A stretch of DNA of 64,000 bases from Streptomyces sp. Y2F8-2 (lineage in GTDB: Bacteria > Actinomycetota > Actinomycetes > Streptomycetales > Streptomycetaceae): NCBI RefSeq assembly GCF_014905555.1, contig NZ_BNGS01000016.1:47282-111281 (forward strand), given 5' to 3'. This document shows, in pieces, positions 8,292 to 16,323 of this stretch. The number at the start of each line of letters is the position of its first letter. The first letter of the stretch is position 1. The translations under genes were made by a program, and so were the position numbers. Under the pieces are notes generated by a model. That model ran no database searches. It saw only the letters and a list, made by a program, of their open reading frames with translations, and had not been told where the DNA came from.

Positions 8292-9119
8292 ATGCTCGAT
8301 GCCACCACCCGCTCTGGCGGCACCGCCACGGCCTCTCCCCGGGCCGTCACCACGGCCTCTCCCCGGGCCGCCGCCACGGCCTCTGCGCGGGCCGCCGCCA
8401 CGGAGCACACAGCCGCACCGGTCGCCGCCGCCGTCATATCGCCCGGTTTCGCCGCCCGTTGCACCAGAGTGCTGCTGTCCCCCTGGTCGCGTCTCGCCCT
8501 GCTCGTCGCGCTGCTCGCGGCGGCGGCGTCCTGTGTGCTGGCGTTCGAGCCGCAGAGACTGCTGGCGCACGGCTGGCCGCCGCAGCTCGGAGGTGCCGCG
8601 GCGGCCGTCGTGTTCGCGGTGGCGTACGGGCTGTGCACGGTCGCGTTCGTGCCGCGCCCGCTGCTGAATCTGGCGGCGGGCGCCCTGTTCGGCTCCCAGC
8701 CCGGCACGGGCGCGGCCCTCGCGGGCACCGTGCTCGGGGCGGGGATCGCGTTCGGGCTCGGCCGGGTGCTCGGGCAGGACGCACTGCGCCCGCTGCTGCG
8801 CGGGCGCTGGCTGAAGGCGGCGGACGGGCAGCTCAGCCGGCACGGCTTCCGCTCGATGATGGCGGCGCGGCTGTTCCCCGGGGTGCCGTTCTGGGCGGCC
8901 AACTACTGCGCCGCCGTCTCCCGGATGCGCTGGGCGCCGTTCCTGCTCGCGACGGCGCTCGGGTCGGTCCCGAACACCGCCGCGTACGTGGTCGCCGGAG
9001 CCCGTGCCGCGAAGCCGACCTCGCCGGCCTTCCTGATCGCGCTGGCGTTCATCGCGGTGCCCGCGCTGGCCGGAGCGGTGGTGGCCTGGCGCAAGCGCCA
9101 CCACCTGCGCGGGCGCTAG
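8292..9119 (+). CDS. TVP38/TMEM64 (DedA-related) membrane protein
   Basis: About 275 residues, integral membrane. After an Ala/Thr/Ser/Arg-rich N-terminus built by a 24-base tandem repeat, the protein has a hydrophobic segment LALLVALLAAAASCVLAF, then the family core: VAFVPRPLLNLAAGALFG, LAGTVLGAGIAFGLGRVLG, the amphipathic RHGFRSMMAARLFPGVPFWAANYCAAVSRM and two C-terminal membrane segments. The G-x-x-FG and R-x-x-P-x-x-P-F-x-x-x-N features are those of the SNARE-associated/VTT domain. Members are thought to be lipid scramblases or transporters; the substrate of this one is unknown. The start at 8292 is the first Met close to the repeat-rich N-terminus; a later start after the repeats would also keep the whole domain. 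Confidence 0.8.
   Translation: MLDATTRSGGTATASPRAVTTASPRAAATASARAAATEHTAAPVAAAVISPGFAARCTRVLLSPWSRLALLVALLAAAASCVLAFEPQRLLAHGWPPQLGGAAAAVVFAVAYGLCTVAFVPRPLLNLAAGALFGSQPGTGAALAGTVLGAGIAFGLGRVLGQDALRPLLRGRWLKAADGQLSRHGFRSMMAARLFPGVPFWAANYCAAVSRMRWAPFLLATALGSVPNTAAYVVAGARAAKPTSPAFLIALAFIAVPALAGAVVAWRKRHHLRGR
8326..8403 (+). repeat. 24-base tandem repeat, 3.25 copies, inside the TVP38-family gene
   Basis: Units start at 8326, 8350 and 8374 with a partial unit at 8398. Each begins CCACGGCCTCTCCCCGGGCC and they differ at only a few bases. In frame they encode repeats of the type TASPRAAA in the predicted cytoplasmic N-terminus. Copy number is likely to vary between strains. Confidence 0.85.
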
Positions 9120-9166
9120 TGCCGATGCGGGCGTCGGGAGCCGGTGAACCTTTCCGGTCATGGCGC

Positions 9167-9229
9167 TGGACCGCCACTGGACCGCCACTGCACCGCAGTG
9201 GACCGTGCCTGGACCGCCCATGGACCGCC
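9167..9229. repeat. degenerate TGGACCGCC repeats with an embedded hairpin between convergent genes
   Basis: Copies of TGGACCGCC (or close variants) begin at about 9167, 9178, 9199, 9210 and 9221. Within them CCACTGC (9185-9191) and GCAGTGG (9195-9201) form a perfect 7-base stem with a 3-base loop. The location, between the stop of the membrane-protein gene and the thiolase stop, fits a bidirectional terminator that grew by slippage. Confidence 0.55.
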
Positions 9230-9257
9230 TCTTGGCCGACACCGCCTCCAGGCGCCT

Positions 9258-10427
9258 CTAGACCGCCTCGAGGATCATCGCGTTGGCGAGGCCTCCCGCC
9301 TCGCACATCGTCTGCAGGCCGAAGCGGGCTCCGCGCGTGCGGAGTGCGTGCGCGAGCGTCGTCGTCAGGCGGGTGCCGCTCGCGCCCAGCGGGTGGCCGA
9401 TCGCGATGGCCCCGCCGTGCACATTGACCTTGTCGAGGTCGGCACCCGTCTCCTGCTGCCAGGCCAGGACGACGGAGGAGAAGGCCTCGTTCACCTCGAA
9501 CAGGTCGATGTCGTCGAGCGTCAGCCCCGCCCTGCGCAGCACCTTCTCGGTCGCCGGGATGACCCCGGTGAGCATCAGCAGCGGGTCGGAGCCGGTGACC
9601 GCGAAGCTGTGCAGCCGGGCGAGCGGGCGCAGTCCGAGGCGGGCCGCGGTCTCGCTTGAGGTGATCAGCACGGCGGAGGCGCCGTCGTTGATGGGGCTCG
9701 CGTTGCCGGCGGTGACGTTCCACTCGATCTGCGGGAACCGCTCGGCGAACGTGGGGTCGTAGTAGGCGGGCTTGAGTCCGGCGAGGATCTCGGGCGTGCT
9801 GCCGGGGCGTACGCACTCGTCGCGCCTGAGGCCCTCCAGGGGCGCCGTCTCCGCGTCGAACAGGCCGGCGTCCCAGGCCGCCGCCGCCTTCCGGTGCGAG
9901 GAGACGGCGAAGGCGTCCATCTGCTCACGGTCGATCGAATACTTGGCGGCGATCAGCTCGGCGCTGATGCCCTGCGGTACCAGGCCCTCCGGGTAGCGCT
10001 CGGCGACACCGGGCCCGAAGGGGTCCTTGCCGGGGGGCACGTTGGACCACATCGGTACGCGGCTCATGGACTCCACACCGCAGGCCACGACGATGTCGTA
10101 CGCGCCCGACATCACGCCCTGCGCCGCGAAGTGCACGGCCTGCTGGGAGGAGCCGCACTGGCGGTCGACGGTGGTCGCAGGCACCGTCTCCGGGAACCCC
10201 GCGGACAGGACGGCGTACCGGGTGGTGTTCATGGCCTGCTCGCCGACCTGGTCGACGGTGCCGCCGATGACGTCGTCGATGAGCGCCGGGTCGATGCCGG
10301 AGCGCTCGACGAGGGTGCGCAAGGTGTGCGCGAGGAGTTCCACGGGGTGGACGTGGGCGAGGGCGCCGTTGGGCTTCCCCTTGCCCACCGGGGTGCGTAC
10401 GGCTTCGACGATGACGGCGTCACGCAT
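9258..10427 (-). CDS. acetyl-CoA acetyltransferase (thiolase) family
   Basis: A 389-residue full-length thiolase, condensing or cleaving acyl-CoA units. Catalytic residues are visible: nucleophile Cys91 in VDRQCGSSQQAVHFAAQG, NEAF, His345 in GHPLGASGTR and Cys375 in MCEAGG. The start MRDAVIVEAVRTPVGK is the typical N-terminus. It is divergent from an HxlR regulator gene 115 bases away, which may control it. Chain-length preference cannot be read; catabolic (beta-oxidation) and biosynthetic thiolases look alike. The sequence PTFAERFPQIEWNVTAGNASPINDGASA is typical of actinobacterial acetyl-CoA C-acyltransferases. Confidence 0.9.
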   Translation of the reverse strand: MRDAVIVEAVRTPVGKGKPNGALAHVHPVELLAHTLRTLVERSGIDPALIDDVIGGTVDQVGEQAMNTTRYAVLSAGFPETVPATTVDRQCGSSQQAVHFAAQGVMSGAYDIVVACGVESMSRVPMWSNVPPGKDPFGPGVAERYPEGLVPQGISAELIAAKYSIDREQMDAFAVSSHRKAAAAWDAGLFDAETAPLEGLRRDECVRPGSTPEILAGLKPAYYDPTFAERFPQIEWNVTAGNASPINDGASAVLITSSETAARLGLRPLARLHSFAVTGSDPLLMLTGVIPATEKVLRRAGLTLDDIDLFEVNEAFSSVVLAWQQETGADLDKVNVHGGAIAIGHPLGASGTRLTTTLAHALRTRGARFGLQTMCEAGGLANAMILEAV

Positions 10428-10509
10428 GGTGCGGGCCTCCTTGCCCGGCGGCTGCCGGTGCGGTGATTACCGGTGAGTAGGAAATCTGGACCCACCATAA
10501 CGCGCAGAG

Positions 10510-10536
10510 TTGGAAAAACAAACCCTCGCCTAGACT
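10510..10536 (+). promoter_or_regulatory. probable promoter of the HxlR gene, leaderless
   Basis: A -10 hexamer TAGACT at 10531-10536 is preceded by TTGGAA at 10510-10515 (15-base spacer). The ATG is at 10543, six bases after the -10, which would place transcription start at or next to the start codon. No ribosome site is seen upstream, consistent with a leaderless message. Confidence 0.5.
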
Positions 10537-10542
10537 GGCCTC

Positions 10543-11013
10543 ATGGCCGCCACCAAAGACCCGCGCCCCTGCTCGATCGCCGACACCCTGGCCCTGGTCG
10601 GCGAGAAGTACTCCCTGCTCGTCCTGCGCGAGGTGTGCCTCGGCAACGGGCGGTTCGACCAGCTCGTGCGCAACATCGGCGCGCCGCGCGACATCCTGGC
10701 CGCGCGGCTGAAGCGGCTGGTGGAGGCGGAGATCCTGACGAAGAGGCTCTACAGCGAGCGCCCGCAGCGCTTCGAGTACCGGGCCACGGCGGCGGGTCTG
10801 GAACTGGAGCCGGTCCTGATGACCCTGAAGGAATGGGGCGACCGCCATCTCAGGAAAGACGGCGATCGCCCCATGGTGGTCGAACACATCTGCGGCAACG
10901 AACTCGTCCCGGTCGTCACCTGCTCCGTCTGTGGCGAGGAAGTGCGCCACGAGGACCTGACGGCGCACCCGCAGACGCCGGGCTGGACGGTGTCCGGCCC
11001 GGCGGCCGCGTAG
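10543..11013 (+). CDS. HxlR-family winged-helix regulator with C-terminal zinc-ribbon-like cysteines
   Basis: A 156-residue DNA-binding protein. Residues 7-105 are the HxlR (MarR-like) winged helix: CSIADTLALVGEKYSLLVLREV, RFDQLVRNIGAPRDILAARLKRLVEAEIL, RFEYRATAAGLELEPVLMTLKEWGDRH. The last 35 residues carry CGNELVPVVTCSVCGEEV, a C-x(10)-C-x2-C arrangement that could bind a metal. HxlR proteins usually sense electrophiles, redox state or metabolites. Divergent from the thiolase gene, so a role as its regulator is likely but inferred. Confidence 0.85.
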   Translation: MAATKDPRPCSIADTLALVGEKYSLLVLREVCLGNGRFDQLVRNIGAPRDILAARLKRLVEAEILTKRLYSERPQRFEYRATAAGLELEPVLMTLKEWGDRHLRKDGDRPMVVEHICGNELVPVVTCSVCGEEVRHEDLTAHPQTPGWTVSGPAAA

Positions 11014-11019
11014 GCCTGC

Positions 11020-11742
11020 CTACACGGTCCCCTTGTAGACGTCGAGCCGTCCGCACATCCCGAACTTCCCGTACGCGGACGGCTGCTCGGACCGTACGAC
11101 CGCGTCCGCGAGGTGGGAGGCGTCGCCGCGCTCCAGGCGGTCGAGCTGGTCGCCGGTCACCGCCGCGGCGGCCCGGGCGCCGCGCTCCCACCGCTCGCGC
11201 CACTCGGCCAGCCGCGGCCGCACCAGCGCGGCGGCGGCCCGGTGGAAGGCGGCGAGCGGCTCGGGGCCGTCCGCGTCGCGCAGCGCCCGGTAGCCCTCGA
11301 GGGCCAGGTCGCGACGCGCCCTGGCGATCCGCTCCTGCTCCTCCTCGGGAGCGTCACCGGGGATCGCGGTCGCGGCGGCGTACGTGTCCGGGTCGGTCAG
11401 GTACTGCGGGGGCAGGGTCAGGACTGCGTCGCCCGCCTCGGGCAGCCCGTTGTTCTGCATGAGGACGGTGATCCGCAGGTCGTCCTCGTTGACCAGCCGG
11501 TGGATGGTGCCCGGCGTGAACCAGGCGACCGTGCCGGGCTCGAGCGGTGTGACCTCGAACCCGGACGTCGTCAGCGTCTGCACCGCGCCGCGCCCGCCGG
11601 TGACGACATACGCCTCCGAGCAGGTCAGGTGCATGTGCGGGGTCCCGCCGCACACGCCGTCGGCCGCCGGCCAGTCGTAGACGGACAGGTGGGAGACGGC
11701 GACGGCGCCCGGCAGCCCCGTGAACTCCGCTGCGCTCACCAC
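11020..11742 (-). CDS. cupin-domain protein, last gene of a sugar-type operon
   Basis: A 240-residue protein. The N-terminal ~110 residues are a cupin: HMHLTCSEAYVVTGGRGAVQTL supplies the H-x-H...E metal-binding set and PGTVAWFTPGTIHRLVNEDD the second motif. The C-terminal half (about 115-240) is helical and of unknown function. It overlaps the PmoA-like gene by 7 bases (11736-11742), so the two are coupled. Partners (oxidoreductase and PmoA-like protein) suggest uptake or breakdown of a sugar derivative, with the cupin as isomerase or sensor; this is inference. The stop is only 6 bases from the convergent HxlR stop. Confidence 0.8.
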   Translation of the reverse strand: MVSAAEFTGLPGAVAVSHLSVYDWPAADGVCGGTPHMHLTCSEAYVVTGGRGAVQTLTTSGFEVTPLEPGTVAWFTPGTIHRLVNEDDLRITVLMQNNGLPEAGDAVLTLPPQYLTDPDTYAAATAIPGDAPEEEQERIARARRDLALEGYRALRDADGPEPLAAFHRAAAALVRPRLAEWRERWERGARAAAAVTGDQLDRLERGDASHLADAVVRSEQPSAYGKFGMCGRLDVYKGTV

Positions 11743-12665
11743 GGATGCTCCTCGAGGTACTTGGTCACCTCTTCACGCTCCCACGCCCCGTCCGCGACCA
11801 CGACCCGGTAGCGGCGGCGCAGGGTGTCGCCCGGGGCCAGTTCCAGCTCGTCGTAGAACGCCCAGGAGGGAGCGACGGCGGCGAAGGGGTCGTTGCGGAC
11901 GAACCAGTGGGCGGGATGGGCGCCCCGCTCACCCAGGTGGTCGTTCTCGGGCGCGTGCGCGAAGACGAGAGTGGCGTGCCCGTCGGTGCCGTCGTGCTCG
12001 CCCGAGTACGCGAGCCAGGGGGCCTGCTGCCCCATCAGAGCGGGGCCCTCCCCGTCGGGCGCGACGACCCGTCCGTCACGGAAGGCGCGCGGACCGCGCC
12101 AGAAGAGACCCGTGTAGCCGGCCATCTCCCGGCCGGCCGTCGTCGGGCTGCCGAACAGCAGCGGCTCGTCACGGCGGTTGGTGATCGCGGACGTCCAGGT
12201 CAGCGCCCAGCTCCGGGAGGCGACGTCGACGTCGTGCACCTCGATGCGGCGCTCCTCCTCGGCCCACAGCTCGCCGGTGTACGGGTGCCAGGTGAGCCGC
12301 TCGGCGATCACCGCGCGGTCGCCGTCCGCGTCGACCTCGTCGAAGGCGACGTGCGCCATCGAGCCGATGCGTTCGGGCAACTCCAGGTAGCCCTCACCGT
12401 GCACGTAGGTGTTGCCGCCCCACAGGTTCTGCCCCGACAGATGGGAGGCGGTCAGCTGCAGGCCCTTGTGCCAGCGGTGGTCGTTGGGCCGGTAGTCGGT
12501 GACGACGTCGCCGGCGAGCGTACGGACCGGGTGCAGATACGGCTTGGGCGCCTCCCAGGCCGCCTCGGGGCCGTACACGTAGGAGAAGAGTTCGACGCCG
12601 GTGGTCGGTTCCGTCAGGGTGATGCGGTCGCCGTGCGCGTGCACGATGCGCAGGGTCGCGGTCAT
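11736..12665 (-). CDS. PmoA family protein (DUF6807)
   Basis: A 309-residue protein matching the PmoA/DUF6807 family often found beside Gfo/Idh/MocA oxidoreductases in sugar-degradation loci. Recognisable segments are RPNDHRWHKGLQLTASHLSG, NLWGGNTYVHGEGY, ERLTWHPYTGELWAEEERRI, a run that ends AHWFVRNDPFAAVAPSWAF, and PGDTLRRRYRVVVADG near the C-terminus. Several conserved His residues could form an active site. The family's enzymatic role is not established. The start ATG overlaps the stop of the upstream oxidoreductase in ATGA (12662-12665). Confidence 0.8.
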   Translation of the reverse strand: MTATLRIVHAHGDRITLTEPTTGVELFSYVYGPEAAWEAPKPYLHPVRTLAGDVVTDYRPNDHRWHKGLQLTASHLSGQNLWGGNTYVHGEGYLELPERIGSMAHVAFDEVDADGDRAVIAERLTWHPYTGELWAEEERRIEVHDVDVASRSWALTWTSAITNRRDEPLLFGSPTTAGREMAGYTGLFWRGPRAFRDGRVVAPDGEGPALMGQQAPWLAYSGEHDGTDGHATLVFAHAPENDHLGERGAHPAHWFVRNDPFAAVAPSWAFYDELELAPGDTLRRRYRVVVADGAWEREEVTKYLEEHPW

Positions 12666-13930
12666 GCGGACACCTCCTCGCTCGACGCCGCCGAGGACGC
12701 CTGAGCCACCACGGGCGCCCAGCCGGGAGCGCCTCCGTGCAGGGCCGTGTAGTACGGGTCGCCGGGGCCGATCTCCCCGGCGCGGACGGTCGTGTCGGTG
12801 AACGCGGACTTGTACAGCGCTGTGATCAGCTCCAGGCTGGTCCGCCCGTCGGTGCCGCTGCTGCGTGGCCGCTCGCCCGCGCGCATGCTCGCGACCAGCT
12901 CGCGCAGCTGCTCCAGGTGCGAGCTCGGCACGTCCTCGCCGAAGTCGCCCCAGGCCGCGGCCTCCTCCTCCGGCACGTCGGGGGCCGGGGTGATGCGCCA
13001 GTTGTCGTTGCTGTGGCCGTACAGGTGCTTGAGTTCCACGGTGGCGCGCTCGCAGTCGATGCGGATGCGGCTGACCTCGTCCGGGCTGAGCACGCTGTTC
13101 ACGATGGTGGCGAGGGCGCCGTTCTGGAACCGCACGAGCGCCGTCGAGACGTCCTCCGTTTCCACGTCGTGCACCAGCCGCCCGGCCATGGCCCGCACCT
13201 CGCTCCACGGTCCGAGCAGGTCGAGCAGGAGGTCCATCTGGTGGATGCCGTGGCCCATGGCGGGTCCGCCGCCCTCGGTGTGCCAGCGGCCGCGCCACGG
13301 CACGGCGTAGTACGCGGCGTTGCGGTACCAGGTGGTCTGGCAGTGCGCGACCAGCGGTCGGCCCAGGGCCTGCTCGGTGAGCAGCCGCCGCACGTGCCGG
13401 GAGCCGGAGCCGAAGCGGTGCTGGAAGACGATCGCCGCGTACGGGCCGCCGTCCGTGCCCTCCTCCGCCTCGACGGCGTCGAAGTCGGCCAGCGTGGGCA
13501 CCGGCGGCTTCTCGCACCACGCCCAGGCGCCCGCCCGCAGCGCGGCGACGGTCTGCTCCCGGTGCAGGGTGGGCGGCGTGCAGATGCTGACCAGGTCCGG
13601 CCGCTGCTCCTCCAGCATGCGGTGGAGGTCGGTGTACGCGTGCGGGATGCCGCCCTCGGCGCAGAAGCGCTCGACCGCGTCGGCGTCGATGTCGACGGCA
13701 GCGACGATCTCGGTCTCGCCCTCCTCGGCGAGACGGGCCAGCGCGGCGATATGGGAACGTGCGATGCCGCCCGTGCCCACGATCGCGGCCTTGATGCGGC
13801 GGCCTGCGTACGGCGACACCGGGCGGTCCGCGCGCGGCTTCGGGATCACCGCGCGGTGAGGCTCCGGATCGGGCGTGCTCTGAGGACTTGTGGCATCGTC
13901 GGTGGCGGACGCGTTGTGGTCTGTGGGCAT
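12662..13930 (-). CDS. Gfo/Idh/MocA family oxidoreductase
   Basis: A 422-residue NAD(P)-dependent dehydrogenase. The Rossmann motif AAIVGTGGIARSHIAAL is near residue 50, the E-K-P catalytic motif appears as WCEKPPVPTL, and the C-terminal domain has GHGIHQMDLLLDLLG and GRLVHDVETEDVSTALVRF. Members oxidise or epimerise sugars and cyclitols. An extra 45-residue Pro/Ala-rich N-terminus precedes the Rossmann fold; start ATG 13930 is chosen as the first clear one after the palindromic promoter region, but the real start could be later. First gene of a three-gene coupled operon with the PmoA-like and cupin genes. Confidence 0.82.
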   Translation of the reverse strand: MPTDHNASATDDATSPQSTPDPEPHRAVIPKPRADRPVSPYAGRRIKAAIVGTGGIARSHIAALARLAEEGETEIVAAVDIDADAVERFCAEGGIPHAYTDLHRMLEEQRPDLVSICTPPTLHREQTVAALRAGAWAWCEKPPVPTLADFDAVEAEEGTDGGPYAAIVFQHRFGSGSRHVRRLLTEQALGRPLVAHCQTTWYRNAAYYAVPWRGRWHTEGGGPAMGHGIHQMDLLLDLLGPWSEVRAMAGRLVHDVETEDVSTALVRFQNGALATIVNSVLSPDEVSRIRIDCERATVELKHLYGHSNDNWRITPAPDVPEEEAAAWGDFGEDVPSSHLEQLRELVASMRAGERPRSSGTDGRTSLELITALYKSAFTDTTVRAGEIGPGDPYYTALHGGAPGWAPVVAQASSAASSEEVSA

Positions 13931-13966
13931 GAACGTGATCAGCGCTCCATCGGACGTGACGTCTGA

Positions 13967-13978
13967 CGTTGGCCAACG
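13967..13978. promoter_or_regulatory. perfect 12-base palindrome, candidate operator
   Basis: CGTTGGCCAACG is a perfect palindrome 37 bases upstream of the oxidoreductase start, where a repressor of the three-gene operon would be expected to bind. No regulator gene is adjacent. Confidence 0.4.
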
Positions 13979-14007
13979 CGTGGTGACTCCCGAGGACCCG
14001 GGGGGCA

Positions 14008-14019
14008 GCAAGCGCTTTC
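14008..14019. promoter_or_regulatory. LacI-family-like operator
   Basis: GCAAGCGCTTTC contains the perfect palindrome AAGCGCTT (14010-14017) with the central CG typical of LacI/GalR operators. It lies about 80 bases upstream of the sugar-type operon on the minus strand. This fits carbohydrate control by an unlinked LacI-family protein; the assignment rests on motif shape only. The remaining sequence to 14282 must also hold the uppP promoter; nothing else is seen there. Confidence 0.4.
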
Positions 14020-14282
14020 CCTGCGCTTGAACGTAAGCGGCGCCCAAGTGGCGGGTCAACACCACGGACGTGTGACGTTCGACCAGGAGACGAGGTCCGG
14101 GCGCGGCGGCCCGCCGAGCCGCCCCAAGCGCAGGCAAAGCCCCGGTGAAGGAACCGTCATGCCGCGACGCTACGCTGCCCTCCACCACACCCGTTCACCG
14201 GCCGCGCCCAGGGCCTGGGGCATGCCCCGGCTCTCTGCGCCCGTCGGCACGCCCACGATCAGCTCTTGGACCACATCACGTC

Positions 14283-15158
14283 ATGTCTTGGCTTGAATCC
14301 CTCATCCTCGGACTCGTCCAGGGGCTGACCGAGTTCCTTCCCGTCTCCTCCAGCGCGCATCTGCGACTGACCGCGGCCTTCGCGGGCTGGGAGGACCCGG
14401 GGGCCGCCTTCACGGCGATCACGCAGATCGGCACGGAGTCCGCGGTGCTGATCTACTTCCGCAAGGACATCGCGAACATTCTCTCCGCCTGGTTCCGGTC
14501 CCTGTTCGACAAGACGATGCGGCAGCACCCGGACGCACGGATGGGCTGGCTGGTGATCGTGGGTTCCATACCCATCGGTGTGCTCGGAGTGACCCTCAAG
14601 GACCAGATCGAGGGCCCGTTCCGCGATCTTCGCGTGACGGCGACGATGCTGATCGTCATGGGCGTGATCCTCGGCATCGCGGACCGCCTGGCGGCACGCG
14701 ACGAGACCGGCGGCCGGCACCGGGCGCCGAAGCAGCGCAAGACACTTCAGGACCTCAGCATCAGGGACGGCCTGACGTACGGCGTCTGCCAGGCGATGGC
14801 CCTGATCCCCGGAGTCTCCCGCTCCGGCGCCACGATCAGCGGCGGCCTCTTCCTCGGCTACCGTCGCGAGGCCGCCGCCCGCTATTCGTTCCTCCTGGCC
14901 ATTCCGGCCGTCCTGGCCTCGGGCGCGTTCGAGCTCAAGGACGCGGCGGAGGCAGGGCATGTCAGCTGGGGGCCGACGCTGTTCGCGACGGTGATCGCCT
15001 TCGTGTCGGGGTATGCGGTCATCGCCTGGTTCATGAAGTTCATCTCGTCGAAGTCGTTCATGCCGTTCGTCTGGTACCGCATCGCGCTGGGCATCGCGAT
15101 CATCGCGCTGGTGGCCGCGGGGGTCCTGAGCCCGCATGCCGCGGAGTCCGCGGGCTGA
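14283..15158 (+). CDS. uppP: undecaprenyl-diphosphatase
   Basis: A 291-residue integral membrane enzyme that dephosphorylates undecaprenyl pyrophosphate, recycling the lipid carrier for peptidoglycan, and giving bacitracin tolerance (BacA family). Motif 1 is GLTEFLPVSSSAHL (14-27, catalytic Glu17 and Ser cluster), motif 2 PGVSRSGATISGG (176-188, Arg180). Eight or so hydrophobic segments are present. Start: ATG 14283 gives the canonical MSWLESLILGLVQG N-terminus; the longer frame upstream is not family-like. Neighbour genes are unrelated. Confidence 0.93.
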   Translation: MSWLESLILGLVQGLTEFLPVSSSAHLRLTAAFAGWEDPGAAFTAITQIGTESAVLIYFRKDIANILSAWFRSLFDKTMRQHPDARMGWLVIVGSIPIGVLGVTLKDQIEGPFRDLRVTATMLIVMGVILGIADRLAARDETGGRHRAPKQRKTLQDLSIRDGLTYGVCQAMALIPGVSRSGATISGGLFLGYRREAAARYSFLLAIPAVLASGAFELKDAAEAGHVSWGPTLFATVIAFVSGYAVIAWFMKFISSKSFMPFVWYRIALGIAIIALVAAGVLSPHAAESAG

Positions 15159-15254
15159 AAAGGGGCACGTGCACAGCCTGGCGTGCACGGGGCAGTTCAC
15201 GCCACTGTTCGTCCGTGGCCGATCTACGGTGGCCTGGCATGGCAGAGTCATGCC

Positions 15255-15959
15255 ATGTCCTCCTCGATGTCCGGCCGACGCGGCACGGTGGCCGTCACGG
15301 CACTGCTCCTGCTCGCCACCCTGTCCCTCGAGGCCTGCGGTCAGCAGCGGGCCACGAGCTCGACGGCCGGAGCCGCCCCCAGCACGTCCCGTAGTTCCGC
15401 CCCGGACGCCGTGAGCACGTCCCGTAGTTCCGCCCCCAACACCCCGAACACGCCTCGGAGTTCGGCGCCGGTCGCCACGAGCATCCCGCCAGGTGCCGTC
15501 TCCGCCACAGGGGGAGCCCCGGCGTACGTGGAGCCGGGGGCAGGCGACGGCGCTCCGCACTACAACGAGAACAACGGCTATCGCCGGCCGCGCGCCATGT
15601 CCCCCGCCGACGCCAAGGACGCGCAGCGGGAGGCCGATCGCATCGAGCCGGTACTCAAGAGGCTGTGGGAGGAGAGGAAGTGGGACCCCGCGACGGTGCG
15701 CGCGGCACTTCTCCGGCTCGGCTACAAGGAGGAACGGACCGGGCCGAAGGGGGAACGCCTCGGCGGGTCACTGACCGTCCGGGCGATGGACTCACGCTAC
15801 ACGGACGGTCATTACGTCACGCCTGAGGGTGCGCTGGTCGGCCTTCGCGTCCATGACGACGCCTGCGTCACCGCGTTCGTGCAGAAGACCAACTACCAGG
15901 TGAGCACCAACGGCCCCTACGTGGAGACCGGATGTTTCGAGCCGCCCTTCGCCCACTGA
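15255..15959 (+). CDS. putative secreted lipoprotein with Ser/Thr/Pro repeat linker
   Basis: About 234 residues. Hydrophobic signal AVTALLLLATLSLEAC ends in a lipobox-like LEAC (the Glu at -2 is unusual). A linker of imperfect STSRSSAP repeats (roughly residues 35-80, encoded by near-identical GAGCACGTCCCGTAGTTCCG units) leads to a globular C-terminal domain of about 120 residues: a helical SPADAKDAQREADRIEPVLKRLWEERKWDPATVRAALLRLGY followed by beta-rich sequence with two Cys (about DDACVTAF and ETGCFEPPF) that could pair. Family not recognised. ATG 15255 or 15267 are both possible starts. Confidence 0.7.
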   Translation: MSSSMSGRRGTVAVTALLLLATLSLEACGQQRATSSTAGAAPSTSRSSAPDAVSTSRSSAPNTPNTPRSSAPVATSIPPGAVSATGGAPAYVEPGAGDGAPHYNENNGYRRPRAMSPADAKDAQREADRIEPVLKRLWEERKWDPATVRAALLRLGYKEERTGPKGERLGGSLTVRAMDSRYTDGHYVTPEGALVGLRVHDDACVTAFVQKTNYQVSTNGPYVETGCFEPPFAH

Positions 15960-16101
15960 GCCGGCCGGACGGCCACTCAGCCGGCGCCAAAGCGACAAGA
16001 TCCCCCAATTCCCCAGCTCGGAAAGGACCGTGACCAACCACATACCGCACGCGTAGCCGTGCGGTAGCGCGCTGTCAGTCCCTGCCCCTAGGCTTGTTCG
16101 C

Positions 16102-16281
16102 ATGTCCCCCGAATCCATGAGCCCTGGTTCCATGCGCTCTGCCGAGGACTTGAACGAGCGGATCCGCGCGCTGTGGATGCGTGCGGGCGGTTCCCTGTCG
16201 GCCGAGGAGCGCGCGGAGTACGAGCTGTTGGTCGTCGAGTGGGCGGCGGCGATACGCGGCGAGGTCATAGAGGCGGCCTGA
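16102..16281 (+). CDS. small conserved-looking acidic protein, 59 residues
   Basis: ATG 16102 to TGA 16279-16281 encodes a 59-residue protein. It has a short MSPES-MSPGS-M leader and then a regular helical pattern: AEDLNERIRALWMRAGG, SLSAEERAEYELLVVEWAAAIRGEVIEAA. Third codon positions are strongly GC-biased through the helical part, and a plausible -10 (TAGGCT, 16089-16094) lies just upstream with no ribosome site, suggesting a leaderless gene. No known domain. Alternative starts at Met6 or Met11 would remove the leader. The heptad-like spacing of Leu/Val suggests a small two-helix protein, perhaps binding a partner. Confidence 0.65.
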   Translation: MSPESMSPGSMRSAEDLNERIRALWMRAGGSLSAEERAEYELLVVEWAAAIRGEVIEAA

Positions 16282-16323
16282 CGCGAGCCGCCGCCGCGCG
16301 GAGACGGAACGGCGGTCGACAGG

